This document shows, in pieces, positions 8,953 through 15,134 of a stretch of 64,000 bases of DNA. The first letter of the stretch is position 1. Each line of letters starts with the position of its first letter. The position numbers and the translations under genes are program-made. This DNA is from Hyunsoonleella ulvae (GTDB lineage Bacteria > Bacteroidota > Bacteroidia > Flavobacteriales > Flavobacteriaceae). The DNA is taken from NCBI RefSeq assembly GCF_016827605.1, contig NZ_JAEPJQ010000001.1, positions 434,001-498,000 on the forward strand, read 5' to 3'. The notes beneath the pieces were generated by a model that saw only the letters and a list, made by a program, of their open reading frames with translations, ran no database searches and had not been told where the DNA came from.

Positions 8953-9925
8953 TAAATATTAATTGTGCTGTTTCTAAATTTCGGCTATTACCACTATATA
9001 CCAATTGTGCATAAATTATTAATGGATGTACTGCGTTTTGCTGATTTTTATAATTTACAAGACGCTCCATAGTATCACTTTCTATCCAAAAAGGGTTGTA
9101 TATGGTAATTTCTCCATTGCTATCTGGCAGCAATTTTAAATTTTTAATAATCTCTGCCTTTGGTAGATGTGTAAATAGTGAAAACTGTTCTGGATTTAAA
9201 TACTCTGTTACTAATGCGGCTGCTGGCTCTCCACTCCATAATACATTTGGGTGCTTTAGTTGGTTTCTCCAATACCCTTTATTTGTCTTGGAAAATGTAA
9301 ACATACCTAGCTTATATGCCGGCAATATTTTTTCATTAAGTGTAACAACCCATCTCTCTAACAAAGTATCTTTGTTTACAAGTTGATACTTTTGGTCACC
9401 GTTCCATTTTACTACAAAACCTTCATCTACTAAGCCCTGTATAGTGTTACTTACACTACCCAACGATACGTTACTTATATGTGCTAAAAATCTTTGAGTC
9501 GCATTTATGAGTTCTGGATTTTTTAATAAACTGAAGATAACTTGCCCACCACTTTGTGTTAAAAGCGCAGAATGATTACGAACTACAGGTTTGGAGTTAC
9601 CTTGCTCTACATAAATTTTTAAATGCTGTAGATTAACATAAACATTCCCATAGCTATCCAAATAGTTTATCTTACTTTCTTTTAGTTGCATCTTCGCATT
9701 TGGAGTAATATAATCTGCTGCCACCAACAAAGGCCGCTTGTGTTCGGCCATGGCTTCAAAAATTGCTACGTGTCGTGGTCTTACTTCTTTTTTAACCTCA
9801 GCATATACGGTTTCACTGTTTATTCCTATTACTGCATCTACTCCTCTATCTTTTACTCTAACATCAGTTATTTGTATATCGAAATCTATATTTTCAAACC
9901 AATCTTTTATTTTATAAAAAGCCAT
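8927..9925 (-). CDS. AbiEi-like antitoxin/regulator with nuclease-like N-terminal domain and winged helix
   Basis: 332 residues, ATG at 9923-9925. The N-terminal part (1-110) has RGVDAVIG then YAEVKKEVRP, giving D30, E43 and K45 in the spacing of a PD-(D/E)XK fold, then PLLVAADYITPNAKMQLKES and INYLDSYGNVYV, which I associate with AbiEi_2-type proteins. A winged helix follows (about 120-185: QVIFSLLKNPELINATQR then HISNVSLGSVSNTIQGLVDE). The C-terminal part is alpha/beta and unassigned. In AbiE systems the antitoxin represses its own promoter by binding inverted repeats; here two large palindromes lie directly upstream. It overlaps the transferase gene by 26 bases. Confidence 0.7.
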   Translation of the reverse strand: MAFYKIKDWFENIDFDIQITDVRVKDRGVDAVIGINSETVYAEVKKEVRPRHVAIFEAMAEHKRPLLVAADYITPNAKMQLKESKINYLDSYGNVYVNLQHLKIYVEQGNSKPVVRNHSALLTQSGGQVIFSLLKNPELINATQRFLAHISNVSLGSVSNTIQGLVDEGFVVKWNGDQKYQLVNKDTLLERWVVTLNEKILPAYKLGMFTFSKTNKGYWRNQLKHPNVLWSGEPAAALVTEYLNPEQFSLFTHLPKAEIIKNLKLLPDSNGEITIYNPFWIESDTMERLVNYKNQQNAVHPLIIYAQLVYSGNSRNLETAQLIFNEYIEPYL

Positions 9926-9946
9926 TATTTGTTCATTTTTTTATTA

Positions 9947-9965
9947 TGTTCATGTTACATGAACA
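9947..9965. promoter_or_regulatory. Operator palindrome 1 of the AbiE-like module
   Basis: TGTTCATGTTACATGAACA, 9-bp arms around one central base, starting 22 bp upstream of the regulator ATG. The half-site ATGTTCATGT recurs in the second palindrome, so both are probably bound by the same factor, most likely the module's own winged-helix protein. Confidence 0.75.
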
Positions 9966-10027
9966 CTCAAATATATTGAACATTAATTGAATATCAAACT
10001 TTTATATTATTTTTGTTCATTTTTTTT

Positions 10028-10052
10028 ATGTGTTCATGTAACATGAACACAT
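10028..10052. promoter_or_regulatory. Operator palindrome 2 of the AbiE-like module
   Basis: A 25-bp perfect dyad with centre base at 10040; the inner 19 bases are the same motif as at 9947-9965 apart from the central base. The centres are 84 bp apart, close to eight helical turns. Shorter half-sites (TTGTTCAT, TTGAACAT) are scattered between and beside them. Confidence 0.75.
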
Positions 10053-10167
10053 ATTTTTATTGAACATTATGATTTATTAAAATTCTTCAAAATCTTAACA
10101 TTTATCTGTAGAACTAATATCTCAACAAGTTATATTTTGCTCATTAGGTATGGAAGAAAGTAACCTC

Positions 10168-10217
10168 TAAAACAAAAAAGCATCCCAATTTTCTAAAAAG
10201 AAAAAAGGAAAGCTTTC
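10168..10217 (-). repeat. Right copy of the 50-bp direct repeat
   Basis: Second copy of the 7800-7849 sequence in the same orientation. It ends in the 12-bp palindrome GGAAAGCTTTCC. It lies between the AbiE-like promoter region and tRNA-Asp, so the two copies enclose the fragment, both toxin-antitoxin genes and their operators. The rest of the 9926-10339 gap holds only the operators, AT-rich DNA, a small hairpin at 10229-10246 (GCTGAA/TTCAGC) and the tRNA terminator. Confidence 0.8.
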
Positions 10218-10298
10218 CATTGGCTAAGTGCTGAATTTATTTCAGCATCTTAAACTACATTTCCCAACACCTTGGGAAACAACACAACATCGTAATAC

Positions 10299-10329
10299 TA
10301 AAAAAGCTCTAATTTCTCAGAGCTTTTTT
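10299..10329 (-). terminator. Intrinsic terminator downstream of tRNA-Asp
   Basis: Inverted repeat AAAAAGCTCT / AGAGCTTTTT with a short loop and T-runs on both strands, 11 bases past the 3' end of the tRNA gene on its strand. Confidence 0.85.
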
Positions 10330-10339
10330 GCAATAGTTG

Positions 10340-10413
10340 CGGTCTGGACGGGACTCGAACCCGCGACCCCCTGCGTGACAGGCAGATATTCTAACCAACT
10401 GAACTACCAGACC
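10340..10413 (-). tRNA. tRNA-Asp (GUC)
   Basis: 74 bases on the minus strand fold as a cloverleaf: acceptor GGTCTGG/CCAGACC, D-arm GTTC...GAAT, anticodon loop CTGTCAC with anticodon GTC, T-arm with GGTTCGAGTCC, and discriminator G at 10340, as usual for tRNA-Asp. CCA is not encoded (next bases CAA). A consensus promoter lies upstream and a hairpin terminator downstream. The repeat-bounded AbiE-like segment begins about 120 bases beyond its 3' end. Confidence 0.97.
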
Positions 10414-10431
10414 GTTGCGTTATTGCGGTTG

Positions 10432-10462
10432 CAAATATACACGCCTTTTTTTATATGTCAAA
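10432..10462 (-). promoter_or_regulatory. Consensus Bacteroidota promoter of tRNA-Asp
   Basis: On the minus strand: TTTG (10459-10462), 19 bases, TATATTTG (10432-10439). This is an exact match to the TTTG/TAnnTTTG promoter form, 18 bases before the mature tRNA 5' end. Confidence 0.9.
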
Positions 10463-10553
10463 TGTTTTTTTAAGTTTTTTAATTTATTTTTTGAAGCCAA
10501 GAATACCTAGATTTGAGTGGATTTCCATCCCTCTTGAAGAGGTTAGGTAGCGC

Positions 10554-11483
10554 TTATCCAAATTTTTGACGTTCCACCATATAAGTGGTTAAAATAGAAT
10601 TAAAATTTTTATTCACATCTGCCTCAACATATTTAATCTTGTACTGCGCACATTTTAAACGTAATGCATCAAAATAATCGTTTACTGCTCTGTTGTAATT
10701 ATCTTTAACGGTATCAGCATATAAGTTAATATGTTCTCCTGTTTCTACATCAATAAAACGCTTGGGAGTATTGTCAAAATCAAACTTTAACTCTTTTTCT
10801 TTATCAAATACATGAAATAAAATCACTTCGTGTTTATTATATTTTAAATGCCTTAATGCTTCAAATAACTTTACTTCATCCTCTGAGGTTTGAAACATAT
10901 CTGTAAAGAGAAATATCATAGAGCGCCTATGAATCTTTTCGGCAATCTCGTGTAAATATTTATAGGTTTCTGTTTTAGCATTTAAAGGTCTGGAAATTAC
11001 GGCATCGCTTAAATGATTTAATAACATTTGATGATGGCGTTCACTACCCTTCTCTGGTGCATAGTAATCGTAATTATCACTATAAATACTTAAGCCAACA
11101 GCATCGCGTTGCTTCTTTAAAATTTGCATTAAAGATGCTGCTGCTAATACTGAAAAGCCAACTTTGTTTAAGCTATCTATAGAAAAAGTATCCTGCTCTG
11201 GATAATGCATGGAACTACTATTATCCAGTATAATATGGCATCGCAAATTCGTTTCATCGTCATAACGCTTTGTATATAACTTATCGGTTTTCGCATATAA
11301 TTTCCAATCAATATGGCGTGTACTCTCCCCGCGATTGTAAATTTTATGCTCAGCAAACTCTGCCGAAAACCCATGGAACGGACTCTTATGCATTCCAGTA
11401 ATAAAGCCTTCCACCACTTGCTTTGCAAGTAGTTCTAGGTTTTTAAAACCTTCTGCTTTATTAAGTTCCGATTGTAAGTTCAT
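10554..11483 (-). CDS. DUF58 domain protein (vWA-like, MoxR-associated type)
   Basis: 309 residues from the ATG at 11481-11483; an in-frame TTG two codons earlier is less likely. Contains the DUF58 hallmark around GFSAEFAEHKIYNRGESTRHIDWKLYA (given here by residues about 42-66), then ILDNSSSMHYP, a MIDAS-like DxSxS metal site as in von Willebrand A folds, and FLFTDMFQTSEDE. Such proteins usually sit beside a MoxR-type AAA ATPase and Bat genes. Neither is visible here, so the partner must be encoded elsewhere. Cytoplasmic by sequence, with no signal peptide or membrane segment. Precise function is unknown for the family. Confidence 0.85.
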   Translation of the reverse strand: MNLQSELNKAEGFKNLELLAKQVVEGFITGMHKSPFHGFSAEFAEHKIYNRGESTRHIDWKLYAKTDKLYTKRYDDETNLRCHIILDNSSSMHYPEQDTFSIDSLNKVGFSVLAAASLMQILKKQRDAVGLSIYSDNYDYYAPEKGSERHHQMLLNHLSDAVISRPLNAKTETYKYLHEIAEKIHRRSMIFLFTDMFQTSEDEVKLFEALRHLKYNKHEVILFHVFDKEKELKFDFDNTPKRFIDVETGEHINLYADTVKDNYNRAVNDYFDALRLKCAQYKIKYVEADVNKNFNSILTTYMVERQKFG

Positions 11484-11490
11484 AAGCAAA

Positions 11491-11639
11491 AGCCCCTCCT
11501 AACCTCCCCAGATGGGGAAGAATTTCACTCATAATCTAAAAAAGAATGAAATACATTAGGTCTATTAATATATATTTAATTTAAAAAAACGTTTCTATAC
11601 GTTAAGAGTGAGAGTTTCCCCTTCGGGGGCTAGGGGGCT
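11491..11639. repeat. REPIN-like pair of inverted GC-rich repeats
   Basis: Two similar G/C-rich palindromic units lie in opposite orientation at 11491-11520 and 11615-11639. Read on the same strand, each is a CCCC/GGGG hairpin (loop ATCT or TTC) followed by a TTAGGAGGGGCT or CTAGGGGGCT tail. They bracket about 95 bases of AT-rich DNA and stand out sharply in base composition. The right unit supplies the end of the clpP frame. The pair resembles REP/REPIN elements spread by RAYT transposases; no transposase is in the window. Confidence 0.65.
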
Positions 11640-12175
11640 GTAATTCCATCCACAATACCATAAGCCACAGACTCTTCCGCTCCCATCCAATGGTCACGAT
11701 TAAAATCTTTCATTATTTTATCAAAGCTCTGTCCGCAGTTATCTGCTAAAATTTGTGCACTCAATTCTTTTGTTTTCAAAATTTCTTGTGCTGTAATTTC
11801 AATATCACTCGCTTGTCCGCGTGCCCCACCACTTGGTTGATGGATCATTACACGTGCATGCGGCTGTATAAAACGTTTACCCTTGGTGCCAACTGATAAT
11901 AGGATAGATCCCATAGAAGCCGCTAAGCCCGTACAAATAGTAGACACATCACTATTTAGAGATTGTATACAATCATACATAGCAAAACCAGAAGTTACAT
12001 AACCACCAGGGCTGTTTATGTACAATTGTATATCTGCTGTTTCCAGTGCATCTAAATACAACAAACGATCTATAACGTGTTTCGCCGATTTATCTTCAAC
12101 CATCCCCCATAAAAACACCTTACGTTGCTCTAATAATTTATTATCAATAGCGTCTTGAACTTTATTTTTACTCAT
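11630..12175 (-). CDS. clpP: ATP-dependent Clp protease proteolytic subunit
   Basis: 181 residues, somewhat short for ClpP. The catalytic triad is intact: S87 in GLAASMGS, H112 in MIHQPSGG and D161 in NRDHWMG, with the same S-to-H and H-to-D spacings as E. coli ClpP. It forms the barrel peptidase that degrades proteins unfolded by ClpX or another Clp ATPase. No ClpX gene is adjacent, and most flavobacteria carry a second clpP beside clpX, so this may be the paralogue. The last codons (Ala-Pro-stop) lie inside a GC-rich REP-like repeat, which suggests the 3' end was set by repeat insertion. Confidence 0.9.
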   Translation of the reverse strand: MSKNKVQDAIDNKLLEQRKVFLWGMVEDKSAKHVIDRLLYLDALETADIQLYINSPGGYVTSGFAMYDCIQSLNSDVSTICTGLAASMGSILLSVGTKGKRFIQPHARVMIHQPSGGARGQASDIEITAQEILKTKELSAQILADNCGQSFDKIMKDFNRDHWMGAEESVAYGIVDGITAP

Positions 12176-12260
12176 CGTAGTTTTTAAATTTATTAAGCAT
12201 CTAAAATAAAAAAAGGTTTACCATAAGGCAAACCTTTTATACTTTCTTTTCTTTTTCTAT

Positions 12261-12578
12261 TTATAGAAGCGCGTCAATCGCATCTGTATACGCATTCTTT
12301 GGCGCAACACCTACTTGTCTGCCCACTACTTCTCCATTCTGAAATACCAAAACTGTAGGTATATTACGTACACCGTATTTACCAGCAAATTCTTGGTTAG
12401 CATCCACATCTACCTTACCTACAACGGCTTTACCTTCATATTCATCACTAATTTGCTCAATTACTGGTCCAACCATTCTACATGGGCCACACCAAGCTGC
12501 CCAAAAATCAACCAAAACTGGTTTATCGCTATTTAATACAGTTTCTTCAAACGTTGCATCTGTTATCTCTAATGCCAT
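12261..12578 (-). CDS. trxA: Thioredoxin
   Basis: 105 residues, the normal thioredoxin length. Active site W29-C-G-P-C33, buried Asp in VLVDFWAAW, and the cis-proline segment RNIPTV (P74) are all present. It is a cytoplasmic disulfide reductant recharged by thioredoxin reductase, which is not in the window. A -7-like TAATTTTG lies at 12618-12625 on the minus strand. It stands alone, with clpP 86 bases downstream on the same strand. Confidence 0.97.
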   Translation of the reverse strand: MALEITDATFEETVLNSDKPVLVDFWAAWCGPCRMVGPVIEQISDEYEGKAVVGKVDVDANQEFAGKYGVRNIPTVLVFQNGEVVGRQVGVAPKNAYTDAIDALL

Positions 12579-12757
12579 GATATATTTGTTTAAATTTTTA
12601 ATTCTTTTTTAATAACACAAAATTAGTCAAAAAAAAATCCAAAGCTTACAAATCATCAATTTGTTTTCCCTATAACGGCATTAGTTAGGCTTATTTCTTT
12701 TTTTGATACCTACTTACCTGTGGTATCTCAGGTAGGTTATCCTATCGAATAGAACAT

Positions 12758-12833
12758 GATTGCTGGCAACTGGGCTTTCCATTCCTAATCCTCGCCTGCG
12801 CTGTGGCTTTTCTCTACATCCCTTAACGCAACC
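12758..12833 (-). ncRNA. Structured dispersed element, copy C
   Basis: On the minus strand: GGTTGC (12828-12833) can pair with GCAATC (12758-12763). Just inside lies GTTAAGGGATG, then a GCCACAGCGCAGGC hairpin, then AATGGAAAGCCC. The AGGGAT / AGCCC pair and closing helix match copies A (29614) and B (38932), though this copy is the most divergent. It sits about 180 bases upstream of trxA on the same strand, with the likely trxA promoter between. The rest of the 12579-12987 gap holds that promoter and the operator pair described next. Whether it is a stable RNA or only a repeat is not known. Confidence 0.45.
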
Positions 12834-12906
12834 TTATCCGTACACACTTTTACTAAACGTACAATCTTCCATATCTTAACCATTTTAAAATGAAACGAAA
12901 AAATAC

Positions 12907-12964
12907 GCAACCAAAAAGTTGCTTAATAAAAATCTTTTTGTTAGTTTAGCAACCAATAAGTTGC
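12907..12964. promoter_or_regulatory. Pair of 16-bp operators, probable ArsR binding sites
   Basis: GCAACCAAAAAGTTGC (12907-12922) and GCAACCAATAAGTTGC (12949-12964) share 5-bp arms and 15 of 16 bases. Their centres are 42 bp apart, four helical turns. The second covers TAAGTTGC, a -7-like box, 23 bases before the SRPBCC start codon. They are most likely bound by the ArsR protein encoded two genes on. Confidence 0.75.
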
Positions 12965-12987
12965 ATATAATACAAAAACGAACTATT

Positions 12988-13419
12988 ATGAAAGATGTAA
13001 TCACTAAAGAAGTGGTATTTAGCCATAACATAGACCAAGTATGGAATGCTATAACAAAAGCCGAAGAAATCTCCACTTGGTTTATCCAGGCTGACTTTAA
13101 AGCAAAAAAAGGGTATAAATATGTTTTTACTGCTCCACCAAACGATAATGGCTGCACAACAATACATGGAGAAATAGTAAGCGCAACCCCTTACACACTT
13201 ATTTACACTTGGATTGAAGGGAGCTCTGATGTTGAAACCTCTGTAAAATGGGAGTTACAATCTACTCCCCAAGGCACAAAACTCACTTTGGAGCATTCTG
13301 GCATTTCTAATTATGCAGGAGAAACCGCAATAGCCATGTTCCAAAATTTTAATGGAGGATGGGACAACTGTATTAGCGGATTAACTAGTTACTTAAAAAA
13401 CGAAGTGAATGCAGGATAA
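12988..13419 (+). CDS. SRPBCC/AHSA1-domain protein
   Basis: 143 residues from ATG 12988 (MKDVITKEVVFSHNIDQVWNAITK); an upstream in-frame start at 12919 is rejected because it runs through the operator pair. Family signs are the opening strand, the helix VWNAITKAEEISTWF, the strand GEIVSATPYTLIYTW and the C-terminal helix FNGGWDNCISGLTSYL. These small helix-grip proteins bind hydrophobic ligands in a cavity. Genes of this type often accompany an ArsR regulator, here overlapping by 11 bases downstream. The ligand is unknown. Confidence 0.85.
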   Translation: MKDVITKEVVFSHNIDQVWNAITKAEEISTWFIQADFKAKKGYKYVFTAPPNDNGCTTIHGEIVSATPYTLIYTWIEGSSDVETSVKWELQSTPQGTKLTLEHSGISNYAGETAIAMFQNFNGGWDNCISGLTSYLKNEVNAG

Positions 13420-13732
13420 CATCACAAAACTATTTAAAGCCATAGCAGATCCAACTAGGCGTGACATATTTCACGCCTTGGTTATTGCTACCTCAGCATT
13501 ATCCATTACACAAATTTCAAACCAGTTTGATATGACACGCCAAGGTGTTACCAAACACATAAAAACACTTGAGGAAGCCGGTTTGGTATACATTGAAGCT
13601 CAAGGTCGTGAACGTTTTTGCAATGCTAACCCTAAAGAACTCAAAGAAGTAAACAAATGGCTGAAATTCTACGAACAGTTCTGGGATGACACATTAGGCA
13701 ACTTGGGCAATTATTTAGACTCTAAAGCTTAA
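13409..13732 (+). CDS. ArsR-family transcriptional regulator (SRPBCC-associated type)
   Basis: 107 residues with the winged helix throughout: ITKLFKAIADPTRRDIFHAL, ITQISNQFDMTRQGVTKHIK (the helix-turn-helix, about 33-53) and the wing LVYIEAQGRERFCNANPKEL. No cysteine pair typical of metal-sensing ArsR proteins is seen; the C-terminal helix KWLKFYEQFWDDTLGNLGNYL is that of the subfamily paired with AHSA1-like proteins. Overlaps the preceding gene by 11 bases and is followed after 3 bases by a second SRPBCC frame. It probably represses this operon through the GCAAC/GTTGC sites. Confidence 0.9.
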   Translation: MQDNITKLFKAIADPTRRDIFHALVIATSALSITQISNQFDMTRQGVTKHIKTLEEAGLVYIEAQGRERFCNANPKELKEVNKWLKFYEQFWDDTLGNLGNYLDSKA

Positions 13733-13735
13733 ATT

Positions 13736-14173
13736 ATGAATAAACCTCTTAACTATTCCCAAAATATTCAAATACATGCCAATCCCAAGACTATATTTGA
13801 AGCTTTAAACGAAGGCATGAACAATTAGTGGGGTGCTGTAAGCAATGCTAATTTTGAAGTGAATGGAAAGTTTACAATTACTTTTGATAACGGTTATTGG
13901 TGGACGTTTAGAATTACAGAATTTAAGCCCAACCAAAAATTAACTTGGATCTGTATTGATGGCGAACCCGAATTCAATAAAGAATGGATTGGACATGAGT
14001 TGCATTGGGATATAAAAGAAGAAAACCAAAAAAACCTCCTAAATTTTCATCAAATCGGACTAACACCCCTATTACAATGTTACAAAGTTTGTTCTACTAC
14101 TTGGGATATGTTCATTATACAAAAACTAAAATCGTATGTAAATAAAAAATCGTCAACTAGAACTACTAGTTGA
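13736..14173 (+). pseudogene. Second SRPBCC/AHSA1 gene interrupted by one in-frame amber codon
   Basis: From ATG 13736 the frame reads MNKPLNYSQNIQIHANPKT, then IFEALNEGMNN, and meets TAG at 13826-13828. It then continues without further stops as WGAVSNANFEVNGKFTITF to 14173. The family normally has a Trp-Trp-Gly here, and TAG is one transition from TGG, so a single nonsense mutation explains it. The rest of the domain (TWICIDGEPEFN, WIGHELHWDIKEE, TTWDMFIIQKLKSYV) is intact. It starts 3 bases after the ArsR stop, so the ancestral operon was SRPBCC-ArsR-SRPBCC. A truncated product from an internal start, readthrough, or a sequencing error remains possible. Confidence 0.8.
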
Positions 14174-14176
14174 CGA
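14150..14176. terminator. Hairpin between convergent genes
   Basis: 11-bp perfect stem TCGTCAACTAG / CTAGTTGACGA with loop AACTA. It overlaps the end of the interrupted SRPBCC frame and has an A-run on the left, so it can terminate the minus-strand lipoprotein transcript and probably the plus-strand operon. Confidence 0.7.
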
Positions 14177-14199
14177 TTATAAACGGGGCACACATTTAA

Positions 14200-15057
14200 C
14201 TATTTCCTTTTTCTTTTTCTAAGGGTAATTTCTGTAACTGTTCCATCTGGAGCTGTCTTTGTAGCAACATTGTCACAAGTTCCATCACCGTAATCTATAA
14301 CCGTAGTACCTTCTGGTCTGGTATATTCTTTAACTCCTGAAGCAATATATTTACACTCGGCAGGTTTTACTAATGGGGTTGTAATTTCTACTGTAAAAGT
14401 ATTACCCTCAGCATTAGTATATATAGAAGCGCCTGTAATAGTTTTTTCGTCATCAAACCACGAATAGGTATCGCTTCCTGCAGTAATTTCTACAGTTCTG
14501 TTACCTACTTTAGATACAGTGCCATCTTCAGTCTCAATTGTAATATCCACTGAACCAGACATCTCAGGGTTACCATTATCATTTTCTTCAGTAAATACAT
14601 ACTGTTTAGTACCGTTTACTACTCTTCCATTTATAGTAACATCAGTAAAAGTTACAGTTCTTGTTCTAGAACCATCAGTCTTTTCTCTTTCTTTAGTAAT
14701 CGTACCAGTAATTGAGTTCCCTTCTTTATCTGTACATTCGCCATTAAATACTATGGTAGTTGTTATAGTAGTATCAGTTTCTACAACTGTAATATCTGAA
14801 CATTCTTTAAAAAACCCTGACCAACCATGTCTATCTGTACCTTTAGATGTTAATCCGTTATTTGATGCAGTGATACCATAAGAACTTTCAGAATATAAAA
14901 CTATATTATCTAAAACCTCCTCGGTTTCTTCAATTGCTACTTCTGCTTCAACAGAAAGTTCTGTAGCAGTATTCAAATCATCTTGGGATGTCTCTTCTTT
15001 ATCACATGCAACAAAGAAAAGAGTAACTAAAAACATTAAACTTAAAATTTTTCTCAT
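14200..15057 (-). CDS. Lipoprotein of unknown function, beta-rich
   Basis: 285 residues. MRKILSLMFLVTLFFVAC is a lipoprotein signal with the modified cysteine at 18, followed by acidic DKEETSQDD; acidic residues just after the cysteine are linked to surface export in Bacteroidota. The rest alternates short strands with Thr/Glu/Gly turns (GECTDKEGNSITGTITKE, GNTFTVEITTP, GTCDNVATKTAPDGTVTEI), consistent with a beta-sheet outer-membrane lipoprotein. It ends in a basic tail RKRKRK. I do not recognise a named family. Downstream of dnaE on the same strand, 77 bases apart; the start is set by the signal peptide. Confidence 0.75.
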   Translation of the reverse strand: MRKILSLMFLVTLFFVACDKEETSQDDLNTATELSVEAEVAIEETEEVLDNIVLYSESSYGITASNNGLTSKGTDRHGWSGFFKECSDITVVETDTTITTTIVFNGECTDKEGNSITGTITKEREKTDGSRTRTVTFTDVTINGRVVNGTKQYVFTEENDNGNPEMSGSVDITIETEDGTVSKVGNRTVEITAGSDTYSWFDDEKTITGASIYTNAEGNTFTVEITTPLVKPAECKYIASGVKEYTRPEGTTVIDYGDGTCDNVATKTAPDGTVTEITLRKRKRK

Positions 15058-15134
15058 GGTAATTAATTTTTTTATTTGTCTTATTCATTAATAAAACAGG
15101 CGAACTTTAAAATTACCTACCACCAACTAAAAAA

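Noticed and set aside
7800-10217. att sites of an integrative element
   Set aside because: The repeats do not contain the tRNA-Asp 3' end and no integrase is present, so only a generic direct repeat is claimed.
10228-10473. 81-residue plus-strand frame over the tRNA region
   Set aside because: It runs antisense through tRNA-Asp and its terminator and has no protein-like composition.
12885-13167. Two minus-strand frames opposite the SRPBCC gene
   Set aside because: Shadow frames of the SRPBCC and operator region, with no signal or family motif.
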